DNA of 64,000 nucleotides from Macropodus opercularis (Eukaryota; Chordata; Actinopteri; Anabantiformes; Osphronemidae): positions 12,704,501 to 12,768,500 of the forward strand of contig CM061091.1 of NCBI GenBank assembly GCA_030770545.1, read 5' to 3'. A model generated the notes under the pieces. That model saw only the letters and a program-made list of their open reading frames with translations. It ran no database searches and had not been told where the DNA came from. The translations under genes were made by a program, and so were the position numbers. This document shows positions 30,901-45,298 of this stretch, piece after piece; positions within the stretch are counted from its first letter, which is position 1, and each line of letters begins with the position of its first letter.

Positions 30901-33900
30901 TGGACCCACACAGGACCCAGCAGACCTCCCTGTCAGTGAGAGCTGGTGGGGGTCAGTCTGTAGGTGGCAGCAGTTAAGAGGAGTCAGATGTGGACTTACA
31001 TAGAATCAGATATTACTGAACAATCCTATTTGAACAATGAAAGTTCTGTGTAATAGAGATGCCTTATCCATTTATTGGTAATGAAATGGTAGCAGCACTA
31101 CTACAACGGTTCCATTTCCTGAGCCATAGCCACCTTTAAGCGAGGCGAACAAAAGAGCTGCGACTCACCTGCCTGGTTTGTACTGACAGTAACGTTCGCC
31201 AGAGAGCGTGCAGCCACCGCTTGGCCGGAGACACCGTTCACAGCTTCAACGTGGAAGGTGTAGTTGGCGTGCCTTGCGAAATCTAGTATTGCCACAGAGG
31301 TCCCGGTCAGACCAAGCGGCCGTGGGATGAACCGCAGGTCCGTCTCACACGGCTCACACTGAGTCGCGCCGGCGTCGCTGTCACTTCCATCGCAGCGCTG
31401 ACACAAGATGTTGTAAGTGATGTCCTTCCTGCCTCCTGTGTCACCAGGAGGCATCCACTGCAAGAAGAGAGCCGTGTCATTGATCAGTGAGACCAGGTTC
31501 CTGGGAGATGACGGAGGCCCTGAAGAGGAAGAAGAACATTTACAGAGAGAAAAAGATCATTTATGGATCGATGAATGCTTGTGCCATATCAGAATCTATC
31601 AACGGTTTCTAAACTTTGCACAAATTATTACAAGTTTTCAATCTTTTACAGGCAGTGAGCATAAGGGAAGCTGCAGTATGTAGGTACAGTAGATGTGTAG
31701 GAGGGTGGTTGGCTTTCAACGCATCCTGCAGTATTTCCTTCCAAAAGCTGATGTCATCTGTTAAAGTTCAGACTTTTTTCCAATTTTCACAACTGCACAA
31801 GTCTGACTTGGAAGGCGAAGTTGTGAGTGTGTCTCTTATAATTTCTGTGTGGGTGGAAATATTTTGGAGCACCCCGTGTGCATGTTTCAGTGCAGCATGC
31901 GACTGAATTCAATTAAAGTTTTATGTTTCATTATTCACAAGTTACTTCATGCAGGTGTACGGTCGGCGCCATCATATTACATTGATGGAAGAAACACGGT
32001 GTTAAAGCCTAAAAAATCTGAGTAGCAAACAGAAACTTGCTGAAAAAAAAAGACCTGCTATACTAACTTGTACAAGCCATGGTGGAGGGGTCTTTGATGG
32101 CCCTGTAGAAGCCTTTATCGCAGTGACAGATGGTGGCGGCCTGATCGTAGCTTGAACTGTGCGCAGGACACTTGGAGCATTTAGTGTTCCCCGCAAAAGC
32201 CTTGAAGAAGCCAGGTTTACAAGCTGGAGACACGGGAGAAACGCAGAAGAAGAAGGAGACTCCATTATTGCTTCAATAGCATTTCCATCTGCTCGCATTC
32301 AAAACTCCAGCTGCTCCTCTCCTCACCTGTGGTCTTATTTCCAGAGGTACAATGGATCACTGTCATCTCCTTATTAGCTCACTAAGCAACATGATTACGC
32401 TCCTGTGCACTGTCCAGTCTAACAAATGGCTCACACCTGAAATTGTCTTTTTCTGAACAAAGAACATGGCCCAGTGATGTAGTGCTTAACACTGTTGTTT
32501 ATGGAGCTTAGCTGTGAGTGAAAATAAAGGTATGAATGTTGTGTCAGCCCTGGTTTGGACGAACGGTCTGTCCCGGTACGCTGCCTCTTGCCCATTGAGG
32601 GCACATATTGCATAGCATCGAGTAATAGAAAAGTTACTAAAACGACTATAAACCAAATTTTAAGCATTAGAAAAGTTAAATCAGGGTGAAGGGATATAAT
32701 CTGTTAAGTCAGAGCAAGGATTTTATTTTGTCCTTGTTTTAATCAGCAGGATTAATCGTGACTTTCACATTCTCTTAAATACCGACACACGGAAGTTCAT
32801 ATTGTTTGTCTGGCAGGTAATAAGAGCTATTAACATACAAATGATGCATTATGAAAATGCAGTAATGGCCTGCTTTCAGTCTACAATCTCTATCCACTTA
32901 CACGGTTCATTCTGCTGACCCTGGTATTCTTCAGTTTTCCATTCTTGCCGGGCTTCACTTTCCTACCTCATTACTTCCTCCTGGTCTCTCCCATTTCACC
33001 TTTCCGTTTCTCCCTTTCCATCTATTCTACCAACTCTCCTTCCTTATCTCTCCAATATTTCTCTAGCTGTTTTGCTCTGCCACAATTCTTACCCTTTGTT
33101 GATTTTTTCATCTTTCTTCCAGTATTTTTTCTTTTTCCCCCATCTCTCCTCCTGCTTTCTTGTCCTTCACTCTTTGCCTTAAGGCTTATCAGGAGATGGC
33201 AAACCCATTGCTTATTGCCTTCGTCTCCCCAGACTTATTTCAGTGGAAAAAAAATAAAGCACGAATAGTGCAGTTATTTAATATTCTGTGAATCCACGGA
33301 TAACTGCATTGGAGAGTGAGCTGTATGAGCGTATGTGTGTATGGCTGGCTTAATAAATTCAAAATTAGCAAATAAAGCCAGCTGTAAGACAGACAATGCA
33401 AGGGCTGAACAAAGATGTAGCGCTGTGGGAAATTCAATCAAGACGCGGCAGCAGTCAGCCAGAAGAATTTTAGTTATGTAATTTCAGCATTTTCATATTT
33501 TTTATTTAATATTAACAAAGATGCTGTAGAGAAAATGATTAAATTCCTCAGTTTTCTACATCATCAGTAACGGATCATATTTCCAGAAGTTTTCAATTGT
33601 CTGATGCATTGTGAACCTGCTATAATCCTTCTGTTCCTATAAAGCCTTTTATTACACAGCTGCCTTTCATACAGCGCATCATTAACAAAGCCTAGCTGGT
33701 ACCTAGTATCTATTATTGTACCCAGGATGACGTTAGGAAAATAAAGCAAATTGAATCAAATTACTCCTGGTTGTTATATTTACTCAGCGATGGAGATCCT
33801 TATCAACACATTTTGCTGTTTTAGAGACACAAACTCCCTCCTGTTGTGGAGCAACTGATGCAGCACCTCTTTCATCTAGAGCAAGTTGTCTTGTGACAGT

Positions 33901-35120
33901 GAGTGACAGATTCCTTGGAAGAGGATTACACTCCTGCTTAAGGCTGCTAAAGACTAGAGTGAAAATGTGGAATAAAAGTTATACTTTATGCAATTTACAT
34001 TTTTCTTCTGGACGCTTTGTCAGTGTCACATTGTTCACTTCTTTCCCGCATTCAGCAGTAACCTGTGGTTTGCAACCCAGTCACCTCACGCACTCTTCTG
34101 TTCACTTCCGTCTCATCCACTCATCACCTGCTGTGCACATACAGTGACCTCTATAATGTTTGGGACAAAGACCCATCATTTACCCATGTGCCTCCTGCAC
34201 CACTACACTACATCTATAATCAAAAACATCTGATATGGCTGAAGTTTGAATTCTCAGATTTTATTAAAGGGTAGGGTCTTGTTTTCACCATGGGGAAATG
34301 TGTATGTTTACAGATAGTCCCCCTTATTGAAGGAACTGTGATGTTTGAATGGGCTTGCTGTTATTTAAGTAAGCCCTGCGTCTGTGATTTTAAGCGCTCC
34401 TTCCAGCATTTTCCGTTTCGCTTCTTGAAAACCTGAAAACTGCACACGTGGAAACTTCATAGGCCCAACATTCAATTCACCTTGAAGCACGCTGAAGGAC
34501 TGGCCTCAAAAATGAACAGAAAATGGTTGAAATAAGGGATGTCATGTCACAGGATCAGACATTTGGGACCAGTGGCACTGAGCACAAAACTAAACTAAAC
34601 TAAACACAGGATGCTTCACATACTATAAGTTACTGATTACTTAATTGATTGTTAGTCCCTTCAAATTGGATTTATAATCACATCTTTCATTCTCATATTT
34701 ACAATATTTGCATCTATTTTGAAGTGGAATTGTTTCTGAGAGGTGACAAGCAAGGCAGATGAAAACGAAATCTGTACAAGTTTAAAAACTATTTGTACAA
34801 GCAGGGGACTTGGTCTGCTGGGCATAAAGATATGTCGACATATAGACTAAAGACTAACACGCTGACAGAACGCTGCACGAGAAGAGAATGAAACGAGTAA
34901 TGTGTCATCCAGCTTCCAATTTCTGAGGCACCTCATTCACTTTGATATTACTTTCTCCTATGCTCATCTCTTGCCAAAGGCAACAAACACCCAGATTCAT
35001 TTGAATTTCCAGCTGCTCCCTGTGCTCTGGTATAAGCTGGCAACATCGCTGCTAAAAGCAATTACAATACTCATACCATGGTTTCTAGCAAAGAGTTTGG
35101 AAACATCCCACATAAACATA

Positions 35121-35164
<44 letters not shown>

Positions 35165-38100
35165 ATGAGATCAAATTTGTTCACTACCAGTTGTCGGGCT
35201 TTTTGTCATATAAGGCAATCTTATTCATGAAAGAAACAATACTGGAAGAAAATACATATTCTCGCTCAGCACAACAAGCAACAATAACACAGACATAATA
35301 TATTTTACTATTTATTAGCCCTGGGGCTGAAACTAATAATATATTTTTTGAGATTGTTTTGTTTTTAATCGATGTAACATTTACTGTAGCCTGTCAGCTG
35401 TAAGTATGTATTGTCCACACCCAAGAGCTGTTGTTGTTTTATTTGTGTAGAGAAAGTGTAACGCTTGTTTGGTTATCCTCCTTAAAGGCAGGGGTTCGTG
35501 AACCTGGTCCTCAAGACCCACTGCCCTGCTTTGTACCAAATGACCTTGTCCTACACGCCGCTGATCATGTCTTCCAGCTTCTGATCAACCCAGTCAATAA
35601 AGGGCAGGGCATCAGTAGTTGAACAAACAAGCTGAGCAGTGGGCTCTGAGCATCTGTTCCAGGAAACGCTCCGTTAGTCAGGATCGCACAGATTAAGAGA
35701 ACAAATGCAGACTGTTGCCATCGTCTTCCTGTGTTCACTAGGGCCGTCATATCTATGGTCAGAGCTGCCTTAAGCTGTCAGGTTTAGTGAACCGATGAGG
35801 CTTGATTAGCACCGGCTGGGTGTCATTCATTTCTGTCAGCTCTTAAGTCTACAAACAGTGTTACAGCTGAACCAAGTGCTCTAATATGTGGATAAAGGCG
35901 CTCCTAAAACCCAGGTGTGTCAGATTAAGCACAGCAGTGATTTAAACGCTAGTTCCTAACCTTGTCTGGCTGCTCCGTGACTGTTTTGCGGTACATATCT
36001 GCATGCCAAGCGGAAACGTTGCGGATAAAAGCAGCAAGTAAACAAGCAGGAAGGTTGGGGCCCATTAAAAACAACAAACCGACGTGCTGAAATGTGCTGT
36101 AAAGCTCCGGGGAGAGGACTTACTCAAAGGAAGTTCATCACCTGCACATTTGGAAGAATGTAATGACGTGACAACTAAGGGCGTTAGAAGTTTTCTCTTG
36201 GCTTTACGTTGTCAGAAACAGATGGAGCCAAAGACTATGTTTACCCTGGACTCTCAGCTTTGATATGCAGATGGGAAGTTCACAGAGAATGAGTGATGCT
36301 CTAGCCTGGTTAAGCTGCGTCAGAGGCCAGAGTAAACAGTGTCCTTAACGGACAGACGAGAGGCACAATGGCTTGGACGCAGCCACGAGAGATGTGTTGT
36401 TTCCTCATTTCACATGAAAGAAGTTATCTCAATCAACCCAGTGTCTGGAGACAGCATCAACGAGCAAAGACAGTCGTTTTATTGACCCATGGGGAAGAAG
36501 AGAAAACAGGAAAAGGGAAAATGCAGATGGACCTCATTGTGTCATTCAGGAAACGTCTCATAATTTTCTTACCATTGATCTAGTGAGGGGAGAAAGAGTT
36601 AGCTTTATAAAAAAAAAAAAAGAGGAGGGGTCAGCAGCACACACACAAAAAAGAAAAACACATTCACAAAGTTTATTGAAACCAAAACATTTTAGTACAG
36701 AAGATTTTGCGACTGCAATCACTCACTAGCAGTGGGTCTCACTTCTTGTCTGCGTATCTACTCTGATTTAAGTCAAATTTGAAAAGACATCTCTATTAGC
36801 TTCCCCCACAGTTCACTGCCTCCTTTTGAATATGATGCTGTGACGAAAGGCTGTGGAACAAATAGCATTAGCTCTATGATGCTGCCTTATCTAGGTCATG
36901 ATATAACCAGCCTATCTCTGAGTAATCCTCTTGTGGCTGACACTGAATGAAAGGAATAGAATAATAAAGCGCTCGATTGAGATGTCAAAACAGTCTGGCA
37001 GAATGCTATTGGGGTGGAAAGCAGGGTTTGATAAGCGTTGATGCCTTTGTTTAGGCAGCTGGGAGGGAAAGATGGACGTGTTAGCGCAGAGCTCTGCTCG
37101 TATTTGGGAACGCTGGGGTTTTCCCTGTTCTCTCTCTCTCTCTCTCTCTCGTTGCTCTCGCTTTCTCCTCTTTTCTCGCTCCCTCTCCCTCTTTTGCTCT
37201 TTCCCCATGCTGCCTCTCAGACAGCTTTGATCACAGTACCCTTTGAAGCAGTGTTCCAAATGAAAACGAGGAGAAAGCAGAAGTCATCGCAAGTTCATGC
37301 CTAAACTTGCTGCAACTACTTGCAAAGTCCACATCTTCATCACACTGTAAGCTCCGCAAATCCTATGGAAATTATCGATAAGAAAAGCTGCAACGGGCTG
37401 CAGCTTATTGACGCCATGAATCATTAATTTTCAGCGCAATGAGATAGTTGTGATTATTGATCACCCTATCTAATGTAACGTTAATGAGTTCAGAGATGCT
37501 GTTTGAGAAATTCACGCGAACATTAGTGATAGTTATGAGCCGACGTTTCCGTGCACAGCAGGCGCTACTGCACAGCAAAGCAGCACTGCTGGTTCCTTTT
37601 ACTGCAGGTCCCCAGAGAAAGACTTGATGCAGGGAAAACTACTGGTCTATTTTTGATAATAATTCATTTCAATTTTCATACATTTTATGGCTACAGCCTT
37701 GAAAACATGATCATTTGCGGTTTTTCATTGTCATATGTTCTATTATAGTTAAAGAAATATCATTTGGTTTGATCTGGGAACATTTAATTTGACTACAGAA
37801 TAAGGCAATCACAATGTAAAACATTGTATCATGACCCTTCAATACTATTAATTAATGTCATCCTGGTGATTACCTAAAAAACACTGGTGCCATCTTCATT
37901 CTGAAACAACATATGCTTTGGAGAATGTGTGATTTTCGCATGCTCAGCTACAAAACGACTTAATCGTCAAACCTAATCCTCAGAGGGAAAACATGATCTT
38001 ATTTTGAAGTAATACGTTTGCCAACAGGTTACTTAGCTGCTTTGACATCTAGTTTTCCCACAGGCTGTATCTGACTTGACTCTATATTAGGAACGTAGCA

Positions 38101-41100
38101 GCTTACTGTGGCAAAGCTAAGTAACGCTGGCCTGACTTTGATGCAGGCTTTAGTAGGTTACACAAAAATGAAATGCGGGATGTGGGTTGTTAACGTTTAC
38201 AGAAGTAGGCTTGAATCGGTCAAGTTAAATGTACAAACACTCATCGTTTTCCAAGTGAGAAGTGGGTTGCTGCTGCACAAGTCACTGACCCATTCACTGT
38301 ATAGCAGCGGCTGCCAAGATCCCCCTGACACGGCAGCTACTGAGTCAGGGGAGATGAATAGAGAGCATAGATACAGGACATGTAGGAGAGACACCTTGAG
38401 AGCACTGCTCCTAAGCTGCCGCCTCATCAGTAATCTCTTATGACAGGCTTCTTCTTCTTTAACCGCATCTTTGAGATGGTGGCGAGCGAGAGAGAGAAAG
38501 ATAAATAAAAAGTGGATAAAAGAGAAGAAGATAAAAAGAAAAAATTACACCCGAGGAGCAAATAAAGGAGATATTAAAGCCTGTCCCAGATATCAGATGC
38601 ACTAATGACTGTTTGAGTTCTGCCTGTAATAACCTGAGTAACCACATCACCACAGGGGTGCTATACAAATTAGAACCTGACCACCTAAGACCCCTGTAAG
38701 TCTGCAAATTGTATTCAGTACAGTGTAGGGTGCATCTCCATTGTTTAGCTCCTTTCTACATCACAGGAGTAAGTCAGAGCCTTGTAAATTAAAGAGGGGG
38801 CTGGGAGAGCTTTAAGAAACACAAGCTAAATTAGCTGTGAAACTAACAAATGAAGGCAATTAGCCAGAAAGGCCCCAGTGTGTCTGCTCAGTCTCATAGA
38901 GAAACAAGGCCAAATAGTATCTGGAACAAGTCAACAGTTTTCTTAGGTTTAGCTGCAGTAATGCTGATTTTTTTGCGCTTCTGAGCTTTTACGTGAGTGT
39001 TAAGTGGGCGACTGTTGATCTTTCCCATTTGTCAAGGTGATATCAGATACAAACAAATTAAAAACAGAGCTTAATGTTATGAGCACTTACTTTTACTCTT
39101 CTTCATTCAAAAGAGCCAAAGTTGTCAAATATCAAAAATATTGATAGTGTGAATGAATGTCAGGGAAAGACAATGAGCATGAGAATAAAATGCTTTCAAA
39201 ATATATGTTAAGACACACATGCACGCAAAAACTCTCCACCCGACTCACCGAGGCAGTAGCCGTCCTTCTCCTCGTGCCCTATGCTGCAGACACAGCGGCC
39301 CAGCGGTACCAGCCAGTCTCCGTCGGCACCACAGTACAATTTGGGCGTGTCTCTCTCTTCCGCATTCTCCACACACGCGCCCCTCACTTCCACCAATGAT
39401 GATGAGTCCGTATGCGGTACGGTGTCGGGAAATGCCGCCAGGTTCCTCAGCGTTGACGGGCAGCGTTTGTAGAAGACCTGTGGTGAACAGACACACACAA
39501 AAAAACAACAACAAAAAAAAAAAAACGGGAAGATGAGGGGTTGCTGGTCTTTTCGACAAGTCAACTGAATGCAGCTGCCCACAGAGTTCGCTCACCTTGA
39601 CAGATACAAGAGCAATACAAGCTCCCACGTCCTGGAAGGCCAAGTAGAAGCCTTTCTGCTTCACTGGTCCCACCTCCCTGACTTCAGTGTTGAGGCGAAG
39701 GACACGATCCCCAAGATCTGTCTGTGTGAAACTCTCATCTGCTGCTATAGTGTCCACCTTAGAGCCAATAACAAACGTTTTATCAGTCCAGTTCATCGCT
39801 ACAGCGTGAAAGATTGCTCTTTTTTTCATAACCCACCTTGGCATAGTCACTAGGACGAAATCGTGCTGCTGCAGGTAGCGGCTCATCTGTCTGCAGGTAA
39901 AACAGATTGAAGGTTTCCTTACAGGTGCCAGACACCCAGGGAATGGAGTTGCAGTCTCTTAGCGTGAAACGCAGTTCCACATACACCTATCATAAAGAAC
40001 AGATACGGCAAAAAAAAACAAAACACATGAACAAATAACCACAAGTGGAAGACGATGATACACAACCTCTTTGACAACTCGTTTGTGGTTCTATTTCGAC
40101 TGTACTGCAAATCAGCTCCTCTCTCTGATCCCAACTACAGTATGTGTCTGGCTAAGTGTTGCTGTGCGGGTCACACCCTCTGTGCAGCCTGCCGCTGGAT
40201 CCATCCAGACCGAAGCCAGTTGTTCTGGTTGGGCTCCATCACGTGGCAAACCTGGAAGGTGTGAATAGGTCTGTTCTGCTCATCCATCTCTGTGATGGCG
40301 TCCCACTGGAAAATATGGAGAGCCTTCATCACTTCCTCATCAACATTACACATTACTAGAACATTACTAAGACGATTTAAATGTTTACTGTAGTTCGTTC
40401 TCTAGAAAATTCCTTCTGTTGCATGTATTGAACCTTAATTTCTGTAAAAACATGATCTTTTAGCGTCACTAGGTTAGTTTAACCAAAGTTTTCAAGGTGT
40501 TGCATCAGCCAGACTCACTTGTTTGTCTGCCCTGCTTTAACATTGTGAGGATCAGCAACTTCGAGGCCCTAACGTTTATCGACAGAGAGTCTTTCTCTGA
40601 GCTTCTATGGCATTAAATGGGCCGGTGTGTCTGTGGTTGTTACACCAATGTCAGATCAACAATATGAGATAAACGCTCACGATGTGCCGGTGAAGCAGTT
40701 GACCAGGAAAAACGGATTAGCGGGAAAATGACTGAAAATGATTTTTACTCCCTACTCAAGGGCATCCACAGCACATACGCTGACATACAGTATGTTGACG
40801 CAACCTGCAAAACTCCATTAATCCATTAATTGGCAACATTTGTTCATAACTCTAATAAATTGCACTGCATGGAGTCAGCTGGACAGTAGCTGGAAACAGT
40901 AGCCAGTAGAGGAAAACAGACCTCACACCAGCACATTTGTAACTGCCAACATGACATGAGTCCTGACCATTATTCAGAAGCTGGCCTGAATTTGAACTGA
41001 GCTACAGTACAAGTGGAATTCCACCGCAGAGGTGTCACAATTCAATAAAAGCTGTCCACACTGGAAAAAACCTGTGGAAGATTCTGTCCCAGGAACCGGG

Positions 41101-44100
41101 ACGGCTTCTTCTGTGATTGCACAGTGTAATGTCCAGGTCTCGAGCATGAAGAAAAGCCTAAGTTGCTAAATGGAAAGCACTTAATGTCCGCTTATTGATT
41201 TCACTCACCATGCTGGCACCATATATAAAACTATATTTGTACACGGTAAAGCTAGGAGACAGACAGGACGAGTTGAGTCACACAGGAAATTGAAACAACT
41301 TAGGTAGAGTGTTCTCACATATAAATTATTAAATAACACCATAACCTTGAGTGGAGTGTGTGAAAGCAATTAATCTTTTATTAATTAAGCTATCTAAATT
41401 AGCTCTATGTGACACCCAAGGGCTAAATGATTAATCAATTGTAATCACTCTGTCTTTTATTGGAACTCCAGCCACTCAGCGATGGGGTGACCACACCTGA
41501 GACAGTAACTGTGCATTTCTGCTTAAATCACTGCTAACGGGAGAAGTTCAACTGAGCAGAATCTAAAAATGGAGATGTGGGGCAGTTGTGGATCAGCTGT
41601 AAACGCAGTCACCATAGGTCAAAGTGTCCTTGAACCAGGCACTGGACCGCGAACCTTGGGCTCCTCAAGCAGCTGATAACAAGAATAAAGCAATTGAAAA
41701 CACTGCACTCCAACACTGGGGTATAGCAGCAAACACTACTACTAATACACACTGTCCACGAAGTATTACACGTGCTGCTGTTATTGTTACAATAATATAA
41801 GTACAGGTGGGAAATGAATGTAAGAAGATCCAGTGTGTTTGCTATACTGACTAAAGCTGTTGTTGTATGTAACTGCAAGGTCTCTGCAATGGTTCAGATG
41901 CCACTCAACCTGTCATTTTTGAGCTTTTCATCCAGAATATAAAAGTGGAAAGACTGTAGAAGTTATAGAAAGGCACGGCGAGAGCATCCTCAGCGTGTAC
42001 AGTCTGTCCGTGCCCTCCTTACAGATCTTAAAACAGGACCTATGCCTTTAAAGATAGCGGGCTTTCTGGTTTGCATACGATCAGCATTAAGTAATTGGAG
42101 TTGCGTTATGCATACAAACAATGAGAAAACAGTGATTTGTCACTCTGTGAGCCTCAGTGTTCTAAAATGCACCCTTGGGATGTGGCATGGTTTGGAGCAG
42201 AGAAAACAAATGCAAACCCTGCGCTTGAAAGATGAGCTGCAGCCCACGCTCTCTGAGGCAATCAGATATGCACCCACTAATCGCTCCGTCTATTAGCCCC
42301 GAGCGAGGCACACTGTAGCAAACACAAACCAGGTTTCAGTACAAAGTGTAGGACTAATTAAGAAACTGAACTCAGTAACGTTGCAGCACAAGTGCCTGTT
42401 AAATGGCCCATAAAAATGTTCACTTGCATTTTTAAGGCTGAAGTACTTTGTACAGGTCAATTTCATTCCAACTTTCAGGTAATATCCTTTCAGTTTGGTA
42501 TCATGACCTTTGACCTCATCACTTACAGTAATCCCAAAAGCGATTAAAGTGGGTCAAATTAAGACAAAACACCCACACTACAATTAGTCCTGCCCCTGGG
42601 ATGTATTGTACTGAATTTACTCGTTCAGATGCATGTTCTTCAAGTCCACAGGGTTTTAAATAATGTTTGCAACACGTCAATTAATGACTATCACATCTGC
42701 AAACAGATGAAGGGGGAGAGTGGGAGAGTCAGACTAAATGGTCCTTTACTTGAAGAGTCTCAGTCCTTCTTCAGACCTGAAGTGGACGGAAAAGTAGCAG
42801 CAGCTCAGTTTATATAAAGTCCATAAGATAGACATGTTCCTGTGGTGGAGCCATGACAACTGCTCATGGCTGCACAGTGTTTTCAACATTGCTTCGTGAC
42901 AGGACATTATATGACACACAGGGCGGCACACTGAGGTTTTGGAGGTACTGTATGTGTCTGTTCTGTGTCTTATCCTGTGCAAATGATCTTTTCCTCTTTG
43001 TTGTGTTGTCGTTTTCAAACACTATATAAATATCAAGAAGCATTTTGTGTCGTTGTCTTTAATGTGATAAACAAACAAAAATAAATAGCCTAAAGAAATT
43101 CAAATATCGCTGTTATGTATCTAAGTTACTTCTGATTAGCATTTGCTTTTGAATATTGAGCTTGTAAATTATATACTATAAATGGGTAAGGTCTATTCAT
43201 TTTTAAAGCCCACACAAGACAAACAAAAATGTTGACCTGTGTGCTTCAGAGAGGAGGTCATGAAATAATTAGATTGATGAAGTAAATTAGTGCAAGTTTA
43301 GAATATATGGATACAGTCAGACACACAACAGTTCTACACAACTAAATAAAAACTAGTGAAATATAAAGTGCATGTGTTTTCTTCAGCTACACTCCAGCCT
43401 CCACAGAGGCCACCTGCCTTTCAGGTAAAGCAAGGTTCTGCATCCTGCTTTGAATTTCTTTTCCTCTATGACATTCAGAAGCAGATGCAAAGCCCCATCA
43501 TTGTGCACAGATATTAAAAACTTGTAGCGAGTTTCTAGCTCAACTTGTTTTGGCTTTTCCCACCACAGCTCCTGGCAGCCTGAGGTCTGCGTTCAGCTCC
43601 TGCCAGGAACCTTTGACAACCACGAGTTTAGTCAGTAGAAAGTTATTATGAGATGAGGAAAAGGCTTTGGATGCAACTTTTGCCGAGCAAATAAAGAGAT
43701 CATCTTCCAAATCAGTGATGGCTGCATTGAGATCAGGAGACTCAAGGAGAAAAGGGTGGTGAGACAAATCTTCACTTCACTAGTTACAGAATGACTTCGT
43801 AGAGACATCACTTATTTAATCAGTTCTTGTTTTAATAGGAATCACAGTATCATAATTTTTCTGATAGCTTTTAATAAATTATTTAGCTGGAAAAGTTGAA
43901 AACGGATGTTTGGAGGAGCAGAGAAGGAGAAGGGAAGCAAAGCAGTAGAAAAATTGTCAAGCCAATATGAATACTAGAGGATAATAATTATAACTAGTAG
44001 TATGTAGGGCAGCATTTAACGTTTAAACTCTGCTACAAGCTCCCTATAACCATTAATCACACGCTAATCCTTTGTGTTCATTTGGTTGATGCTTTCAGTT

Positions 44101-45214
44101 TTACCTTTAACCATCAGTTGTCTGCAGACAGACAATCTTTACTTTAAAAGAGAAAGAGTTCATAAATAAAAAATAACACATCAGGATTGTAGTGTGTGCA
44201 CAATCGATGCTATTATTTTTTTTTATGAGATGATTTGCTTTCTTTGTGACTTAAAAATGTATTGTATGTCTGCAGTAAACACATGATTTATAGATTTCAA
44301 TATAAAGTATCAGAAAAGTATCAATACCCAGCAAAGCATCACTATCACAGTACCCCAGCATCTCAGCGTATTGTCTCTTTGACAGGATTGGAGGACTTGA
44401 TCCTTGCTAGTTTTAGAGTCCACGAGTCCAATAGTGGACAGAAGATATCAATGAATGTTACTACAAAGAACAGAGTAAAACATGTCTTCACAGCTGAAAA
44501 GGAGTGACAGCCGTTGACCTTCGAAGTGCAGTTTAAAGTACAAACTAGTTTTGAGAAAAAAAACAAAACATTCCCATCAGTGTTTCATGCCAATGCGAGG
44601 TGAAAAAGACATCAGCCAGTTAACAGCACACTCTGCTACGCACACATGCACGTGACTCGCTACACTACAGGAACAGGTACTGTGGTGTATACAACCTGGC
44701 TAAGAGATGTGAAGCTTTGATTAAAACAGGCCTATCGGTCATTGTCAGACTAACGGGAAGAGAGGGAGAGGTGTTATGAAAATATCATTAACTCTCTGTA
44801 GTTGTGATGAATTATTGATTTGATGTGAATCTGAGTGGCGGTGGTGTGGTTTTGTTCAACCAATTAATGATGCTGTTGCTCCCTATAGCAAAAACCTTTT
44901 AAGGCTGTGCACAAGAGGAGAGAAGCAGTTTCAATATTGGTATTTGGCCGTAAACATATCTGAGTATTTTGCTTCTATTTATTGGTTTTGCTCCAAAAGA
45001 TTTGTCACAATTTAATACTCAAAGCACAAACACCTCATGTCCTGAATTAGACACATGGAAAAATTATCACTGTTGCTGATGGATTTTTAGTCCCAGGTGA
45101 AATATTCCCTTCAACCATTTATGAATTACACGTCACAATTTAATTACTATATTGTCTAGATGCTTTAGAGGGTAAATAAAGACGAGATCACTGGATTTTT
45201 ATGGTTTTAAATGT

Positions 45215-45298
<84 letters not shown>

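Larger units (their letters stand above)
24799..31168. other. epha6 intron 5 (6.4 kb)
   Basis: Separates the two fibronectin repeats. It contains a (GT)n run at about 29274-29300, a probable repeat fragment at 29060-29135 and two AT-rich, homeodomain-site-rich blocks (28380-28610 and 30200-30560) discussed under findings. A 153-codon minus-strand frame at 27719-28180 has no recognisable domain and is treated as chance. Confidence 0.5.
32224..39248. other. epha6 intron 3 (7.0 kb)
   Basis: The largest intron, between the ligand-binding exons and the Cys-rich exon. It holds a pyrimidine-rich plus-strand stretch (32936-33230), a (CA)n microsatellite near 35122-35162, a probable interspersed repeat near 35488-35610, a TC tract near 37130-37151 and a candidate conserved block near 37380-37490. 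No exon recognised. Confidence 0.5.

Noticed and set aside
39245..39886. 213-codon minus-strand open frame
   Set aside because: It reads through true epha6 exons and their introns; only the parts at 39596-39757 and just upstream match EphA6. The 3' half is out of frame with exon 39249-39477.
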